Positions 29,091-37,977 of a stretch of DNA of 64,000 nucleotides are shown in pieces. Position 1 is the stretch's first letter. Every line of letters starts with the position of its first letter. The translations under genes were made by a program, and so were the position numbers. The notes under the pieces are model-generated. The model ran no database searches, was not told where the DNA came from, and worked only from the letters and a program-made list of their open reading frames with translations. The DNA is taken from positions 3,720,001 through 3,784,000 of the forward strand of contig NZ_CP033073.1 in assembly GCF_003675325.1 (NCBI RefSeq), written 5' to 3'. This DNA comes from Streptomyces dangxiongensis (GTDB taxonomy: Bacteria; Actinomycetota; Actinomycetes; Streptomycetales; Streptomycetaceae).

Positions 29091-30575
29091 ATGCACACGC
29101 ACCAGCCGCGACCGGCCCTCGTGACGGCCGTCGCCGCCGCGCTGACGGGCGGTCTGCTCACGTTCGCCGCCTCCCCCGCCGTCGCCGCGGACTCCGCCAA
29201 GGTCGCCAAGGCCGACTTCAACGGCGACGGCATCGGCGACATCGCCGCCGCGGCCGCCGGCGCCTACGTCAGCGGCCACAAGAACGCCGGACAGCTCGTC
29301 GTCCTGTACGGCACCCCGACCGGCGTCTCCTCCGCCAAGCGCACCACCATCAGCCAGAACACCTCCGGCGTCCCCGGCACCGCCGAGGCCGGCGACTTCT
29401 TCGGCGCCGAGCTGGCGTACGCCGACTTCAACGGCGACGGCTACGACGACCTCGCCGTCGGCACCCCGGACGAGAAGGTGGGCACCGACACCAGCGGCGG
29501 CGGCCTGGCCATCCTCTGGGGCTCCAGCGCCGGCCTGACCGGCAAGGGCATCGACGTGCCCGACCCGGCCGCCTCCTCCCACGACTACTGGGGCCAGAAC
29601 CTGGCCGCCGGCGACTTCGACGGTGACGGCAGGGCCGACCTGGTCGTCGGCAGCTCCGCCAGCACCCTGTACCTGTACAAGGGCGGCTTCACCACCTCCG
29701 GCGGCTACGGCAGCCGGACCACCGTCAAGCCGCCGATCCGGTCGGGCACCAACGACTGCCCCTACGGACCGCTGAACCTGACCGCCGGCGACATCAACGG
29801 CGACGGCCGCACCGACCTCGTCGTCGACGGCTACGAGACCAAGACGCAGTACGGCTGGAACACCAACTACTGGCTGCCGGGCACCACCGGCGGCCTGAGC
29901 GGCGCCTCGGCCAAGGCCCTCAAGGCCGGCATCATCACCGCCATCGGCGACATCAACGGCGACGGCTTCGGCGACATCGTCAGCGGCGCGGACTGGGACA
30001 CCAGGACCAGCGACGGCACGGCCATCCCGGACTCCGCGACCGGCGGCAAGGTCAACGTCACCTACGGCTCCGCGTCCGGCCCCGCCGCCACCACCGGTAT
30101 CACCCAGAACACCGGCAACGTGCCCGGCGCCTCCGAGAAGGGCGACGCCTTCGGCTGGGAGCTGGACCTCGGCGACATCAACGGCGACGGCTGCCAGGAC
30201 CTCGTCGTCAGCAGCCCGCAGGAGGACATCGACGGCGTCCCCGACACCGGCAGCGTCACCGTCCTGTACGGCTCCGCGTCCGGCGTGAACACCGCCTCCG
30301 GCACCCAGGCCTTCTCCCAGGACTCCGCGGGCGTCCCCGGCGGCGACGAGAAGTCCGACCTGTTCGGCGCCGACGTCAAGCTCGACGACGTCACCGGCGA
30401 CGGCAGGGCCGACCTGGTGATCGGCTCGTACGAGAACAGCGGCGACGGCGCGGTCACCTACCTGCCGTCCGACGGCACGAGGATCACCACGACCGGCTCG
30501 CGTGCCGTCGGCGCGTCCACCGTCGGCGTCTCGGCCACCGGCACCCCGCAGTTCAGCGCCGCCTTCGCGGACTGA
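29091..30575 (+). CDS. secreted FG-GAP/VCBS repeat protein
   Basis: A 494-residue exported protein. The signal peptide is MHTHQPRPALVTAVAAALTG onward with an AVAA-D cleavage near residue 34. The mature part has seven FG-GAP (integrin alpha-type) blades, each with a calcium loop such as DFNGDGIGD, DFNGDGYDD, DFDGDGRAD, DINGDGRTD and DINGDGFGD. It should form a beta-propeller that binds Ca2+ and could act in adhesion or as a carrier of carbohydrate-binding; the role is unknown. ATG with AGGAG upstream. Confidence 0.88.
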   Translation: MHTHQPRPALVTAVAAALTGGLLTFAASPAVAADSAKVAKADFNGDGIGDIAAAAAGAYVSGHKNAGQLVVLYGTPTGVSSAKRTTISQNTSGVPGTAEAGDFFGAELAYADFNGDGYDDLAVGTPDEKVGTDTSGGGLAILWGSSAGLTGKGIDVPDPAASSHDYWGQNLAAGDFDGDGRADLVVGSSASTLYLYKGGFTTSGGYGSRTTVKPPIRSGTNDCPYGPLNLTAGDINGDGRTDLVVDGYETKTQYGWNTNYWLPGTTGGLSGASAKALKAGIITAIGDINGDGFGDIVSGADWDTRTSDGTAIPDSATGGKVNVTYGSASGPAATTGITQNTGNVPGASEKGDAFGWELDLGDINGDGCQDLVVSSPQEDIDGVPDTGSVTVLYGSASGVNTASGTQAFSQDSAGVPGGDEKSDLFGADVKLDDVTGDGRADLVIGSYENSGDGAVTYLPSDGTRITTTGSRAVGASTVGVSATGTPQFSAAFAD

Positions 30576-30743
30576 CCCACCACCACGGGGGGCCGGGGAC
30601 CGGGCACGTACCGGTGAAGCCCCCAAGAACCCCTGGTTGTCCTGCTGACGGTCCCTTAGGGGATGTCACAGGTCGGCCGCAAAGCCGGGCCCGGACCGCC
30701 GGGCCCGGCACGTCGGCCGCCCAGACCGGGTACGTTCGATGAC

Positions 30744-31787
30744 GTGGCTGGATTCAGGATCGGACGCGGGGGCCGAAACAACCGCACCCCCCAAGGACAA
30801 CAGGCGCCGCAGGGACCGCCGTACGGACGCGGACGCGGCCCCGCTCAGGCCGGGGGACCGCCGCACGGTCAGCCGTCCCGCGGCCAGTCGCCGTACGGCC
30901 AGCCGCCGCACGGCCAGCCGCCGCGCGGACGGCAGGGCGGCGGCCCCTCGTACGGCTACCCGTCGGCGCCCCAGCCGCCGTACCCGCAAGCCGGACAGCC
31001 GTACCCACAGACCGGGCAGCAGTACCCACGGGCCGGGCAGCAGTACGGCTATCCGGGACCGGCCGACGACGGGCCGGAGTACTTCGGCGACGACGGCCAC
31101 CCGGGCCAGGGCCACGGCGGACACGACCCCTACGCGGCCGACAACCCGGGCCACACCCAGGCGTTCTCCGTCGACGAGGCCGCCGGCTACACCCAGGGCG
31201 CGACCTACCACGCCGGTTCGCCCGCCGCACCCGCCGCGCCGCTCGGCCCGCCCCTGCACTGGAAGGAACTGCTGCGGGGGATCGTCCTCTCCCCCAACGA
31301 CACCTTCCTGCGCATGCGGGACTACACCATGTGGGTCCCCGCCCTCGTCGTGACCTTCCTCTACGGCCTGCTCGCCGTCTTCGGCTTCGACGGCGCCCGC
31401 GCGGACGCGATCAGCGCGACGCTGTCCAACGCGGTGCCGATCGTGCTGATGACGGCCGTCGTGATGGTGCTGGGCCTGTTCGTCCTGGGCGTGGTCACCC
31501 ACACCCTGGCCCGCCAGCTCGGGGGCGACGGCGCCTGGCAGCCCACGGTGGGCCTGTCCATGCTGATCACGGCCCTCACGGACACACCCCGCCTGATCTT
31601 CGCCATGTTCTTCGGCGGCGACGCCGGCTTCGTCCAGATCCTCGGCTGGGCCACCTGGATAGGCGCGGGCGCCCTGCTGACCCTGATGGTCTCCCGCTCC
31701 CACGACCTGCCCTGGCCGAAGGCGCTGGGCGCCTCGGCGATCCAGTTGGTCGCGCTGCTGTCGATCGTGAAGCTGGGCACGTTCTGA
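30744..31787 (+). CDS. Yip1-domain membrane protein with Pro/Gly-rich N-terminus
   Basis: A 347-residue protein. The first 170 residues are low-complexity Gln/Pro/Gly/Tyr (GQPYPQ-type repeats). A Yip1-like domain with five transmembrane helices follows (LHWKELLRGIVLSPNDTFLRM, ALVVTFLYGLLAVF, IVLMTAVVMVLGLFVLGVV, ITALTDTPRLIFAMFFGG, ALGASAIQLVALLSIVKLG). GTG at 30744 (VAGFRIGRGG) chosen from the conserved N-terminus. Function in Streptomyces unknown. Confidence 0.82.
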   Translation: MAGFRIGRGGRNNRTPQGQQAPQGPPYGRGRGPAQAGGPPHGQPSRGQSPYGQPPHGQPPRGRQGGGPSYGYPSAPQPPYPQAGQPYPQTGQQYPRAGQQYGYPGPADDGPEYFGDDGHPGQGHGGHDPYAADNPGHTQAFSVDEAAGYTQGATYHAGSPAAPAAPLGPPLHWKELLRGIVLSPNDTFLRMRDYTMWVPALVVTFLYGLLAVFGFDGARADAISATLSNAVPIVLMTAVVMVLGLFVLGVVTHTLARQLGGDGAWQPTVGLSMLITALTDTPRLIFAMFFGGDAGFVQILGWATWIGAGALLTLMVSRSHDLPWPKALGASAIQLVALLSIVKLGTF

Positions 31788-31810
31788 CCGCCTGACCATC
31801 CGCACACGAC

Positions 31811-31839
31811 AGAGCCCCCGGCACATCGCCAGGGGCTCT
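31811..31839. terminator. bidirectional terminator
   Basis: AGAGCCCC/GGGGCTCT stem between the convergent Yip1 and phosphoribosyltransferase genes. Confidence 0.8.
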
Positions 31840-31898
31840 TCCGCGCGCGTGGCGGGACTCGCCGCGTGGACGGCGGGACTCGCCGCAGCGGCAGCGAC

Positions 31899-32402
31899 TC
31901 AGGCGTCGAGAACCTGCCCGGCCCGCTTCACCACGGGCGGCAAGACGCTCCACGGGAAGTTGATCCAGTCATCGGTACGCTTCCACACGTACTCACACTT
32001 CACGAGGGAGTGGGGCTTCTCGTAGACCACCGCGGAGCGCACCTCGGCGACCGTGTCGAGACAGAAGTCGCGTACGAGCTTCAGCGTCTTGCCGGTGTCG
32101 GCGACGTCGTCGGTGATCAGCACCTTCTTGTCGGAGAAGTCGATCACGTTCGGCACGGGCGCGAGCATGACCGGCATCTCCAGGGTGGTGCCCACACCGG
32201 TGTAGAACTCGACGTTCACGAGATGGATGTTCTTGCAGTCCAGGGCGTAGGCGAGCCCGCCGGCGACGAAGACGCCGCCGCGCGCGATGCTCAGCACGAT
32301 GTCGGGCTCGTACCCGTCGTCGGCGATGGTCTGCGCCAGCTCACGGATGGCGGACCCGAACCGCTCGTAGGTCAGGTTCTCCCGCACGTCTGCGTCACTC
32401 AT
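31899..32402 (-). CDS. purine-type phosphoribosyltransferase
   Basis: A 167-residue cytoplasmic PRTase of the xanthine/guanine/hypoxanthine type with the PRPP loop VLITDDVADTGKTL (residues about 93-106) and LSIARGGVFVAGGLAYAL. It probably salvages a purine base to the nucleotide. It follows dcd with a 13 bp gap, so the two may form a nucleotide operon. Confidence 0.88.
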   Translation of the reverse strand: MSDADVRENLTYERFGSAIRELAQTIADDGYEPDIVLSIARGGVFVAGGLAYALDCKNIHLVNVEFYTGVGTTLEMPVMLAPVPNVIDFSDKKVLITDDVADTGKTLKLVRDFCLDTVAEVRSAVVYEKPHSLVKCEYVWKRTDDWINFPWSVLPPVVKRAGQVLDA

Positions 32403-32415
32403 GTCGTCGTCGCCC

Positions 32416-32991
32416 TCACACCTGGGTCCGATGGAAGTTGAGGAAGGAGCGCGAGGCGGTCGGCCCGCGCTGCCCCTGGTACCGGGACCCGTACCGCTCG
32501 CTGCCGTACGGCGACTCGGCCGGCGAGGTCAGCCGGAACATGCATAGCTGCCCGATCTTCATCCCCGGCCACAGCTTGATGGGGAGCGTGGCCAGGTTGG
32601 ACAGCTCCAGGGTGACGTGCCCGCTGAAACCGGGGTCGATGAACCCGGCGGTGGAGTGCGTGACGAGCCCCAGCCGGCCGAGCGAACTCTTCCCCTCCAG
32701 CCGCGAGGCCAGGTCGTCGGGGAGCGAGATGACCTCGTACGTCGACGCCAGCACGAACTCCCCGGGATGCAGGATGAACGGCTCGTCGCCCTCGGGCTCC
32801 ACCAGCCGCGTCAGGTCCGCCTGCTCGACGGAGGGGTCGATGTGCGGGTACCGGTGGTTCTCGAACACCCGGAAGTACCGGTCCAGCCGTACGTCGATGC
32901 TCGACGGCTGCACCATGGATTCGTCGTAGGGATCGATCCGTACCCGCCCGGCGTCGATCTCGGCCCGGATGTCCTTGTCTGAGAGAAGCAC
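32416..32991 (-). CDS. dcd: dCTP deaminase
   Basis: A 191-residue homotrimeric enzyme deaminating dCTP to dUTP for dTTP synthesis. Conserved [19 protein letters not shown], the catalytic stretch [18 protein letters not shown], and [18 protein letters not shown]. Length matches the DCD family. ATG at 32991. Confidence 0.97.
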   Translation of the reverse strand: MLLSDKDIRAEIDAGRVRIDPYDESMVQPSSIDVRLDRYFRVFENHRYPHIDPSVEQADLTRLVEPEGDEPFILHPGEFVLASTYEVISLPDDLASRLEGKSSLGRLGLVTHSTAGFIDPGFSGHVTLELSNLATLPIKLWPGMKIGQLCMFRLTSPAESPYGSERYGSRYQGQRGPTASRSFLNFHRTQV

Positions 32992-33010
32992 GTAGCGAGG
33001 ATACGCAAGC

Positions 33011-33046
33011 CGCGCGGAGCCACGACAATCACGACGGCTCCGCGCG
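33011..33046 (-). terminator. terminator after the small Cys-rich gene
   Basis: Stem CGCGCGGAGCC/GGCTCCGCGCG with a 14-base loop, 19 bp past the stop at 33065. Confidence 0.78.
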
Positions 33047-33064
33047 CCTGCTGTGACGCCCCGG

Positions 33065-33250
33065 CTACGAGGCGTTCTGCGTCACCGCCATCTGCCGCTG
33101 CTCCACCACGACCGGAACGGCGCTGCGGAGCCGGGCGCAGCGCGGGCACCGCACGAGCCGGCCGGGGCCGAGCCGCCCGGCCTGCTGCATCGGGAACGAA
33201 GCGGTGCTGAAGACGTGCCCGTCCGCGCATCGGACAACGGTGCGTTCCAT
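33065..33250 (-). CDS. small zinc-ribbon-like protein
   Basis: A 61-residue protein, [20 protein letters not shown]..., with a CADGH segment and a CPRC pair (one Cys/His and one CxxC), plausibly a single zinc-binding ribbon. GAGGG precedes the ATG at 33250 with good spacing. Function unknown; conserved-type small protein of actinobacteria. Confidence 0.72.
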   Translation of the reverse strand: MERTVVRCADGHVFSTASFPMQQAGRLGPGRLVRCPRCARLRSAVPVVVEQRQMAVTQNAS

Positions 33251-33530
33251 CAAGTCCCTCAAGTCCCTTCCCCAAGAGCCGCGTCCGGCCTCGCTGCCCG
33301 GACGACAAAAGCCACATTACGGGATCAAAGAGACGACTCTCCAGGCGGCACTCCGGCCCCGCCGAACCCCACCGCCGGTCCGCAACGGTACGCCCCAACT
33401 CGGGTCGCCCGTAGCCGTATCCCAGCCCACGCCCGACTCAAACCCCTGACCTGCCGACACCGGGGCTCCGCGATGATGTAAGGTGAGCGAGCGTCGGACA
33501 CCGGCCCCACACGGGCCCGTCCGTACTTAC

Positions 33531-33604
33531 GCGGGTGTAGTTTAATGGTAGAACATCAGCTTCCCAAGCTGAGAGCGCGAGTTCGATTCTCGTCACCCGC
33601 TCCA
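33531..33604 (+). tRNA. tRNA-Gly (anticodon CCC)
   Basis: 74 bases with encoded CCA: acceptor GCGGGTG/CACCCGC, anticodon stem TCAGC/GCTGA with loop TTCCCAA (anticodon CCC, reads GGG), and T-arm GCGAG TTCGATT CTCGT. This is the attachment site of the adjacent island; its 3' part is repeated at 35809. Confidence 0.96.
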
Positions 33605-33610
33605 TGATTA

Positions 33611-33639
33611 AGGCCCAGGTCAGCGACCCGGGCCTTTTT
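33611..33639 (+). terminator. terminator after tRNA-Gly
   Basis: Stem AGGCCCAGGT/ACCCGGGCCT with one mismatch, loop CAGCG, followed by a run of T; a factor-independent terminator. Confidence 0.85.
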
Positions 33640-33653
33640 GCTGTGCTTGACGA

Positions 33654-33934
33654 TCACTCGCCGCGCGCCAGATCCGTGCCAGAAGGCCTGTCGGGCACCT
33701 GCTTGGCTGCGGCGGCCCGCGCCTTCCGTACGGTCGCATCGAGGCCGGCGGCGACCTCTTCCTGTCGCTCGTCGGGCGAACGGTGACCGTCAGCCCCTCC
33801 AGGTCGACGTCCCGGCACCGCAGGGCCGTCAGCTCCCCGAACCGCGGAGTGGTGAAGGTCGCCAGGAGCACGAGCAGCCGGCAGCGCGACACGGAGAGCA
33901 ACTGGGGTTGCGGTTGCCTTAACAGAGGCTCCAT
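33654..33934 (-). pseudogene. remnant of a tyrosine site-specific integrase
   Basis: In one frame (about 33790-33934) the residues LLVLLATFTTPRFGELTALR and DVDLEGLTVTVR match the start of the catalytic domain of Streptomyces tyrosine integrases, with the first catalytic Arg in the TPRFGELTAL box. A second frame carries the C-terminal DATVRKARAAAAKQV and GTDLARGE. The His-x-x-Arg and catalytic Tyr regions are missing, so most of the domain is deleted and the frame is broken. It lies in opposite orientation to the tRNA, ending by the tRNA end, as in actinomycete integrative elements. Confidence 0.75.
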
Positions 33935-34038
33935 CCCGAGCGAGATGCTGCAACACTATTTGAGAAGCGCGCAAACCTATCGACAGGCCAACGGAGACCG
34001 GCAATCATGGGGCGAGTGCAGAGCGACCTGGAGGGCAG

Positions 34039-35178
34039 ATGAAGGATATTCAGCAGACGTGGAGATCTCTACGTTCCTTACGTTCTGCCCCACCTGCTCC
34101 TGTCAGGAACAGCGGAAGGAGAAAGGAAGTTTTTTCTGCCTCACTGGAGCAGTCAGAACAATACTTTAGGGCGGCAGAAGCAGTCGGATACGAAACTCGC
34201 CCCGTACTTATTTTTTACGGCCTTTCCCAGATGGGAAGAGCTATTGCGGCAGCAACACATGTCGACAGGTGCCCCTCTCCCGAGGATTGGCAACTTTCCG
34301 GTCATGGAATCAGAGTACCAGGGATATCCCAAGCCGCCGCACAAGGGGATATCGGCAGACTCACGGTTCGCGATCAGGGCAAGGGCGCCTTTACTCAACT
34401 AGCCCGATTTCTAGACTCCCCGTCACTTCCCACTCCAGTGCAACTCTCTGAGGTATGGGACTCTATCCCCGAAATGGGAGGGCGCAGGTTATCCGATGGC
34501 GAACATTACCCAGCCTTGGAAATTTCAGAAGGTGCAGACCGTACGCGCGAGGACTGGGGTGACTTTGGTCCACCGCGTGCACTTGCGCTAACTGGAGTCC
34601 CAAGAGGGCTACCCTCGCTCGGAAATTTCCTCAAGCGGTATCCAACAGTGTGGCCTCTAGAAGGCTTGCAGGAGTCCAGCTTTCTAGGGTCTCCAAGAGG
34701 CGGCCTGGATGGTCAAATCTACCTGAACCCTCTACGCAAGTACGCCGCAGGTGGCTTTGCCGCGCTGCATGGGACGCGATATCGCGGGCGCTCGATGGCT
34801 TTTCCAGCACTTACTGGAAATTCCCTCCCCCTTCATCCGCTCCTTACATGGTGGGCGGTTCTATACGTACTTTCCATGCTGGCGCGCTATGAACCTGCAG
34901 CGTGGGCGACTACTGTAAACGTCGACGCAAGCAAACAAGCAGTCCCTATTGAGTACTTGTTGGATGAAGCACTTGACGCAGTACCCACTTTGGCCCTAGA
35001 GATAATGAGTGAGTGCCCTCTAAGCGATCACGAGAGGCGGCAAGCGCGCGCGAACGAAGAGGAGAAATACAAGAGGAAAGAATACAGAACTTTCTCTGAA
35101 ATCGGCCGTTCCATGATCGCTGATTTTCGTCACAAGTCGCCACTGACAAAGAAAGGCGAGAAACAAGCCCCCGAGTAG
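34039..35178 (+). CDS. YaaC-like protein, accessory
   Basis: A 379-residue soluble protein that resembles the YaaC family in the segments SEQYFRAAEAVGYETRPVLI, FYGLSQMGRAIAAATH, LHPLLTWWAVLYVLSMLARYEP and VPIEYLLDEALDAVPTLALEIM. ATG with GGAGG five bases upstream. Base composition is clearly lower in GC than its neighbours and it has at least two TTA codons (34078 and in RRLSDGEH), so its translation would depend on the rare leucyl-tRNA bldA. Both facts point to recent transfer. The function is not known. As the only intact gene between two attachment repeats it could be a host-fitness cargo gene, possibly defensive; this is inference. Confidence 0.7.
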   Translation: MKDIQQTWRSLRSLRSAPPAPVRNSGRRKEVFSASLEQSEQYFRAAEAVGYETRPVLIFYGLSQMGRAIAAATHVDRCPSPEDWQLSGHGIRVPGISQAAAQGDIGRLTVRDQGKGAFTQLARFLDSPSLPTPVQLSEVWDSIPEMGGRRLSDGEHYPALEISEGADRTREDWGDFGPPRALALTGVPRGLPSLGNFLKRYPTVWPLEGLQESSFLGSPRGGLDGQIYLNPLRKYAAGGFAALHGTRYRGRSMAFPALTGNSLPLHPLLTWWAVLYVLSMLARYEPAAWATTVNVDASKQAVPIEYLLDEALDAVPTLALEIMSECPLSDHERRQARANEEEKYKRKEYRTFSEIGRSMIADFRHKSPLTKKGEKQAPE

Positions 35179-35313
35179 GCAAGTAAAGCCGGACAGGGAG
35201 CCGTTTCCAACCTCCAGGACCGTGCCAAATCGAGCGGGGAACAACGGATAACCACAGTGACAGCCGCCGGAATGATCGCAGCTACCCAAGTCGCGTCACC
35301 TAAGACACAGCGA

Positions 35314-35346
35314 GGGCCTTGATGCCGGAGGTCGGCATCAAGGCCC
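35314..35346. terminator. perfect 13 bp hairpin terminator
   Basis: GGGCCTTGATGCC/GGCATCAAGGCCC with loop GGAGGTC. It lies 9 bp past the stop of the small reverse ORF and 135 bp past the YaaC gene, so it can end both transcripts. Confidence 0.9.
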
Positions 35347-35355
35347 TTCCGGTCG

Positions 35356-35454
35356 TCAGCTCAGACAGGAAGCAGCAGACCAGTCTGCGGAACCTTCTGC
35401 GACCGCCGCGGCCACCATCAGAACGGCCTCAAGTGACTTTCGCATTTTACTCAT
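35356..35454 (-). CDS. small peptide ORF, function unknown
   Basis: A 32-residue ORF, MSKMRKSLEAVLMVAAAVAE then a Ser/Trp/Cys-containing end (ADWSAASCLS). AAGGGAGA lies five bases before the ATG at 35454 and the perfect hairpin 35314-35346 follows the stop, so ribosome site, ORF and terminator form a complete unit. The N-terminal half is a basic amphipathic to hydrophobic helix. Not a match to a family I can name; could be a membrane-active or precursor peptide. Confidence 0.5.
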   Translation of the reverse strand: MSKMRKSLEAVLMVAAAVAEGSADWSAASCLS

Positions 35455-35808
35455 GGCGCTCTCCCTTCGAGTAGCGCGGGCAGTTGCGTTACCTGGCGTA
35501 GTGCTTCCTAGGACCAGTGCAGCGAACCTCAGTGCCTACGCGGCCGAAGCGAGGACGAGGAAGGACGCAAGGGGAATCGAACCCCCAACTCCTGCCCCTA
35601 GTCTCAACTGACGACGCACCGAGCGTACATGGACCACTCGCCGCGAGTGCTCAAAGCGGGTCAACAGTCCTGTCCAGGACGGCCGTGCCAGATGCGTGCC
35701 AGGTTGTGTGGGGAACCACGGGCAATAGCGGGTACCGAAGCGGTGGGCAGGCTGGGAACCGGGGCGCTCCGCCTCAGGTCAAGAGGGTAGGCGCGACCCA
35801 AGTACCCA

Positions 35809-35853
35809 AGCTTCCGAAGCTGACAGCGCGAGTTCGGTTCTCGTCACCCGCTC
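35809..35853 (+). repeat. duplicated 3' half of tRNA-Gly (att remnant)
   Basis: 45 bases matching 33558-33602 of tRNA-Gly with three substitutions (anticodon loop, junction, and T-loop). The 5' half of the tRNA is absent, so it is an attachment-site copy, not a tRNA gene. A sequence resembling the tRNA terminator continues beyond it. It marks the right end of the 2.25 kb island. Confidence 0.9.
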
Positions 35854-35929
35854 TTATCGGAGCCCCGGGTCAGCGGCCTGGGACTTGCTTGTTGTCCACA
35901 CCACGCGCACTCCGGGCACGGGCAGCACC

Positions 35930-35956
35930 GGCACCCGGCACCCGGCACCCGGCACC
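35930..35956. repeat. 7 bp tandem repeat GGCACCC
   Basis: Three to four consecutive copies of GGCACCC/CACCCGG just right of the attachment remnant. Confidence 0.7.
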
Positions 35957-36042
35957 GACCATCCGGAACTCGTGGTCCGTTGGCCCAGGTGATCACCGGG
36001 GACAGCGAAAAGGGCCGGGGCTCTGACCGGGCGGGCGTCGCC

Positions 36043-37977
36043 TCACCTCGGGCGGGCGCAGTCGTAAAGGGTGAAGCTGCCGTCGGTGCGGAGGCCGTAG
36101 GCGGTGGGCCGGATGCGGGTGCAGTGGGACTTCACCCAGGTGGTGGCGGGAGTGGTGGGGCGCTGGGTGGTGAGCAGCGCATAGCGCAATTGGTGGGCGG
36201 TGACGAGGCCGCCGAGCTGCCGGGCGGTCGGGAAGGGGGTGCTGCCGGTGAAGCCGCCCATGACGAGGATGGGTTCGGACTTCGCGCGCAGTAGGGGCTC
36301 GGCGGTGTAGGCGGCCTGGGTGGCGAGCAGGTACTTCTCGCCGTGGCGGTGCGTGGTGAGGTAGTCGAGCAGGGCGGTGTCGCGGGCGCTGGGCCGGTCG
36401 AGCCCTGCCCTCCGCGGAGCGTGACGGTGATGCTCGTTGTACGACTTGCCGACCGGACCGGCCATCGGAGAGGTGGCGGCGCCCGCGTAGAGCGGGTCGA
36501 GGCTGGAGACGGCCCAGCCGGCCGGTACGACCAGGGTGGCCGCGATCCCGGCGGCGAGGGCGGCGTGGATCATCCGTGGGGAGGTGCGCGGCCCGCGGCT
36601 CCACAGGCCCACCACGCCGCACAGCGCGAGCATCACAGCGACCGGCAGCAGCCAGGAGAGGAATCGGGTCGGCCAGTCGAGTATCAGCGCCCACGCCACC
36701 GTCAGCGCGATCACCGTCGGCAGCGCCATGTGCCGCCGGCCGGCCGCTTCGTACTCCGCCTCCTGCTCCGGCTCGTACTTCGCCTCGTACTCCGCTCGGA
36801 AGAGCGCGAGCCCGCCGCCGGCCAGCGCGGCGAGCGCCGGGGCGATGACGGCCGTGTAGTAGGCGTGGTTGCCGTTGGAGACGCTGAACACCACGATGTG
36901 CACGGCCAGCCAGCCACCCCACATCAGAAACCCCGCGCGCGGCAGGTCGGTTCGCGGTCGTCCGGCGCGCCGGACGACGCCCAGGACCGCGGCGACCACA
37001 GCGAGCGGCAGCAGCCAGGCGACCTGCGGGCCGACCGTGTGGTTGATCAGCATGTCCCAGCCGGTGTTGCCGGTGGTGCGGCTGGCGGCGGTGCCCGGGA
37101 CGGCGCCGAACGCGGTGGGATCGCTGCTGAAACGGCTCAAGCCGTTGTAGCCGAAGACCAGGGCGAACGGATTGTTGTCGGACGTTCCGTCGAAGTACGG
37201 GCGGTCGGTTGCCGGTGTCACCCAGGCGATCAGCATCCAGGAGCAGGAGACCGCCAGCGCGACCGCACCGCCCAGCAGGACGCGCACAGCCCGCTTCAAC
37301 GCCGTTCCCGGCGCGACGAGTTGGTACACGGTGGCGAAGACCGGCAGCACCAGCCACGCCTGCAGCATCTTCGCCTGGAAGGCGAGTCCGACCCAGATCC
37401 CGCAGGTGATCAGTGGCAGCAGCCGCTCGGTGCGCACCGCCTTCTGCAGCGCTCCGGCGGCCGCCACCAGGAGCAGGGTGAGCGCGGTGTCCGGGATGGT
37501 GGCACGGTTGAGCGCCACGGTGACCGGGGTGAGGGTGAGCGCCAGCGCGGCGATCAGCGCGGCGAACGGACCGGCCCAGGCCCGTACGATCCGGTGCAAC
37601 AGCCAGACGGTGAGCACGCCCTCGACGACCTGCGGAAGCGCGGCCGCCCAGGTGTGCGGGCCGAAGAGCCAGACGGAGACGGCGTCGGGCCAGAAGGCGC
37701 CGGGCAGCTTGTCGATGCTGATCGAACCAGCGGCGTCGAGCCCACCGAAGGAGAACGCACGCCGGCTGCCGGCCATCGAGCGTATCGCCGCACCGTAGAA
37801 GGGGTGGAGCGCGGCCTGCCCGATGCCCCAGGAGTACAGCACCGCGGCGACGGCCAGCACCGCGGCGAGCGCCGGGCGCTCCCAGCGCGGGGCGTCCTCC
37901 GGCAGGCCGGAGCGGCGGGTCGCCGCCCGGCGGGCTTGCTGCGCTCCGGTGGGCTGGGCGGCGGGGATGGCGGTCAT
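36043..37977 (-). CDS. GT39/ArnT-like membrane glycosyltransferase
   Basis: A 644-residue polytopic protein with 11-13 helices. Its first loop has SISIDKLPGAFWPDAVSVW, the acidic catalytic loop of the dolichyl/polyprenyl-phosphate mannosyltransferase (PMT, ArnT) family. It transfers a sugar from a polyprenyl phosphate donor to an external acceptor. The C-terminal soluble part carries HRHGEKYLLATQAAYTAEPLL and LVMGGFTGSTPFP, typical of actinobacterial mannosyl transferase-like proteins. Fifth gene of the pgsBC operon, 104 bp after the NlpC/P60 gene, so it may decorate the exported polymer or envelope. Confidence 0.88.
   Translation of the reverse strand: MTAIPAAQPTGAQQARRAATRRSGLPEDAPRWERPALAAVLAVAAVLYSWGIGQAALHPFYGAAIRSMAGSRRAFSFGGLDAAGSISIDKLPGAFWPDAVSVWLFGPHTWAAALPQVVEGVLTVWLLHRIVRAWAGPFAALIAALALTLTPVTVALNRATIPDTALTLLLVAAAGALQKAVRTERLLPLITCGIWVGLAFQAKMLQAWLVLPVFATVYQLVAPGTALKRAVRVLLGGAVALAVSCSWMLIAWVTPATDRPYFDGTSDNNPFALVFGYNGLSRFSSDPTAFGAVPGTAASRTTGNTGWDMLINHTVGPQVAWLLPLAVVAAVLGVVRRAGRPRTDLPRAGFLMWGGWLAVHIVVFSVSNGNHAYYTAVIAPALAALAGGGLALFRAEYEAKYEPEQEAEYEAAGRRHMALPTVIALTVAWALILDWPTRFLSWLLPVAVMLALCGVVGLWSRGPRTSPRMIHAALAAGIAATLVVPAGWAVSSLDPLYAGAATSPMAGPVGKSYNEHHRHAPRRAGLDRPSARDTALLDYLTTHRHGEKYLLATQAAYTAEPLLRAKSEPILVMGGFTGSTPFPTARQLGGLVTAHQLRYALLTTQRPTTPATTWVKSHCTRIRPTAYGLRTDGSFTLYDCARPR

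Larger units (their letters stand above)
35455..36042. other. gene-poor junction region of the island
   Basis: About 590 bp. It holds a T-arm-like sequence on the minus strand (GGGGAATCGAACCCCC, 35571-35586), an integrase-end-like fragment near 35690, the tRNA 3' repeat at 35809-35853 and a short CACCCGG array near 35930-35956. Open frames crossing it are translations of these repeats and I do not call them genes. Confidence 0.6.

Noticed and set aside
29051..29626. Arg-rich ORF overlapping the FG-GAP gene
   Set aside because: Shadow frame of the FG-GAP gene; Arg-rich due to CG codons.
35809..35853. Second tRNA-Gly
   Set aside because: Only the 3' half is present; acceptor 5' strand and D-arm are missing.
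35517..36026. 170-codon ORF across the tRNA repeat
   Set aside because: Its translation simply reads through the att repeat, the T-arm fragment and low-complexity repeats; no coding signature.
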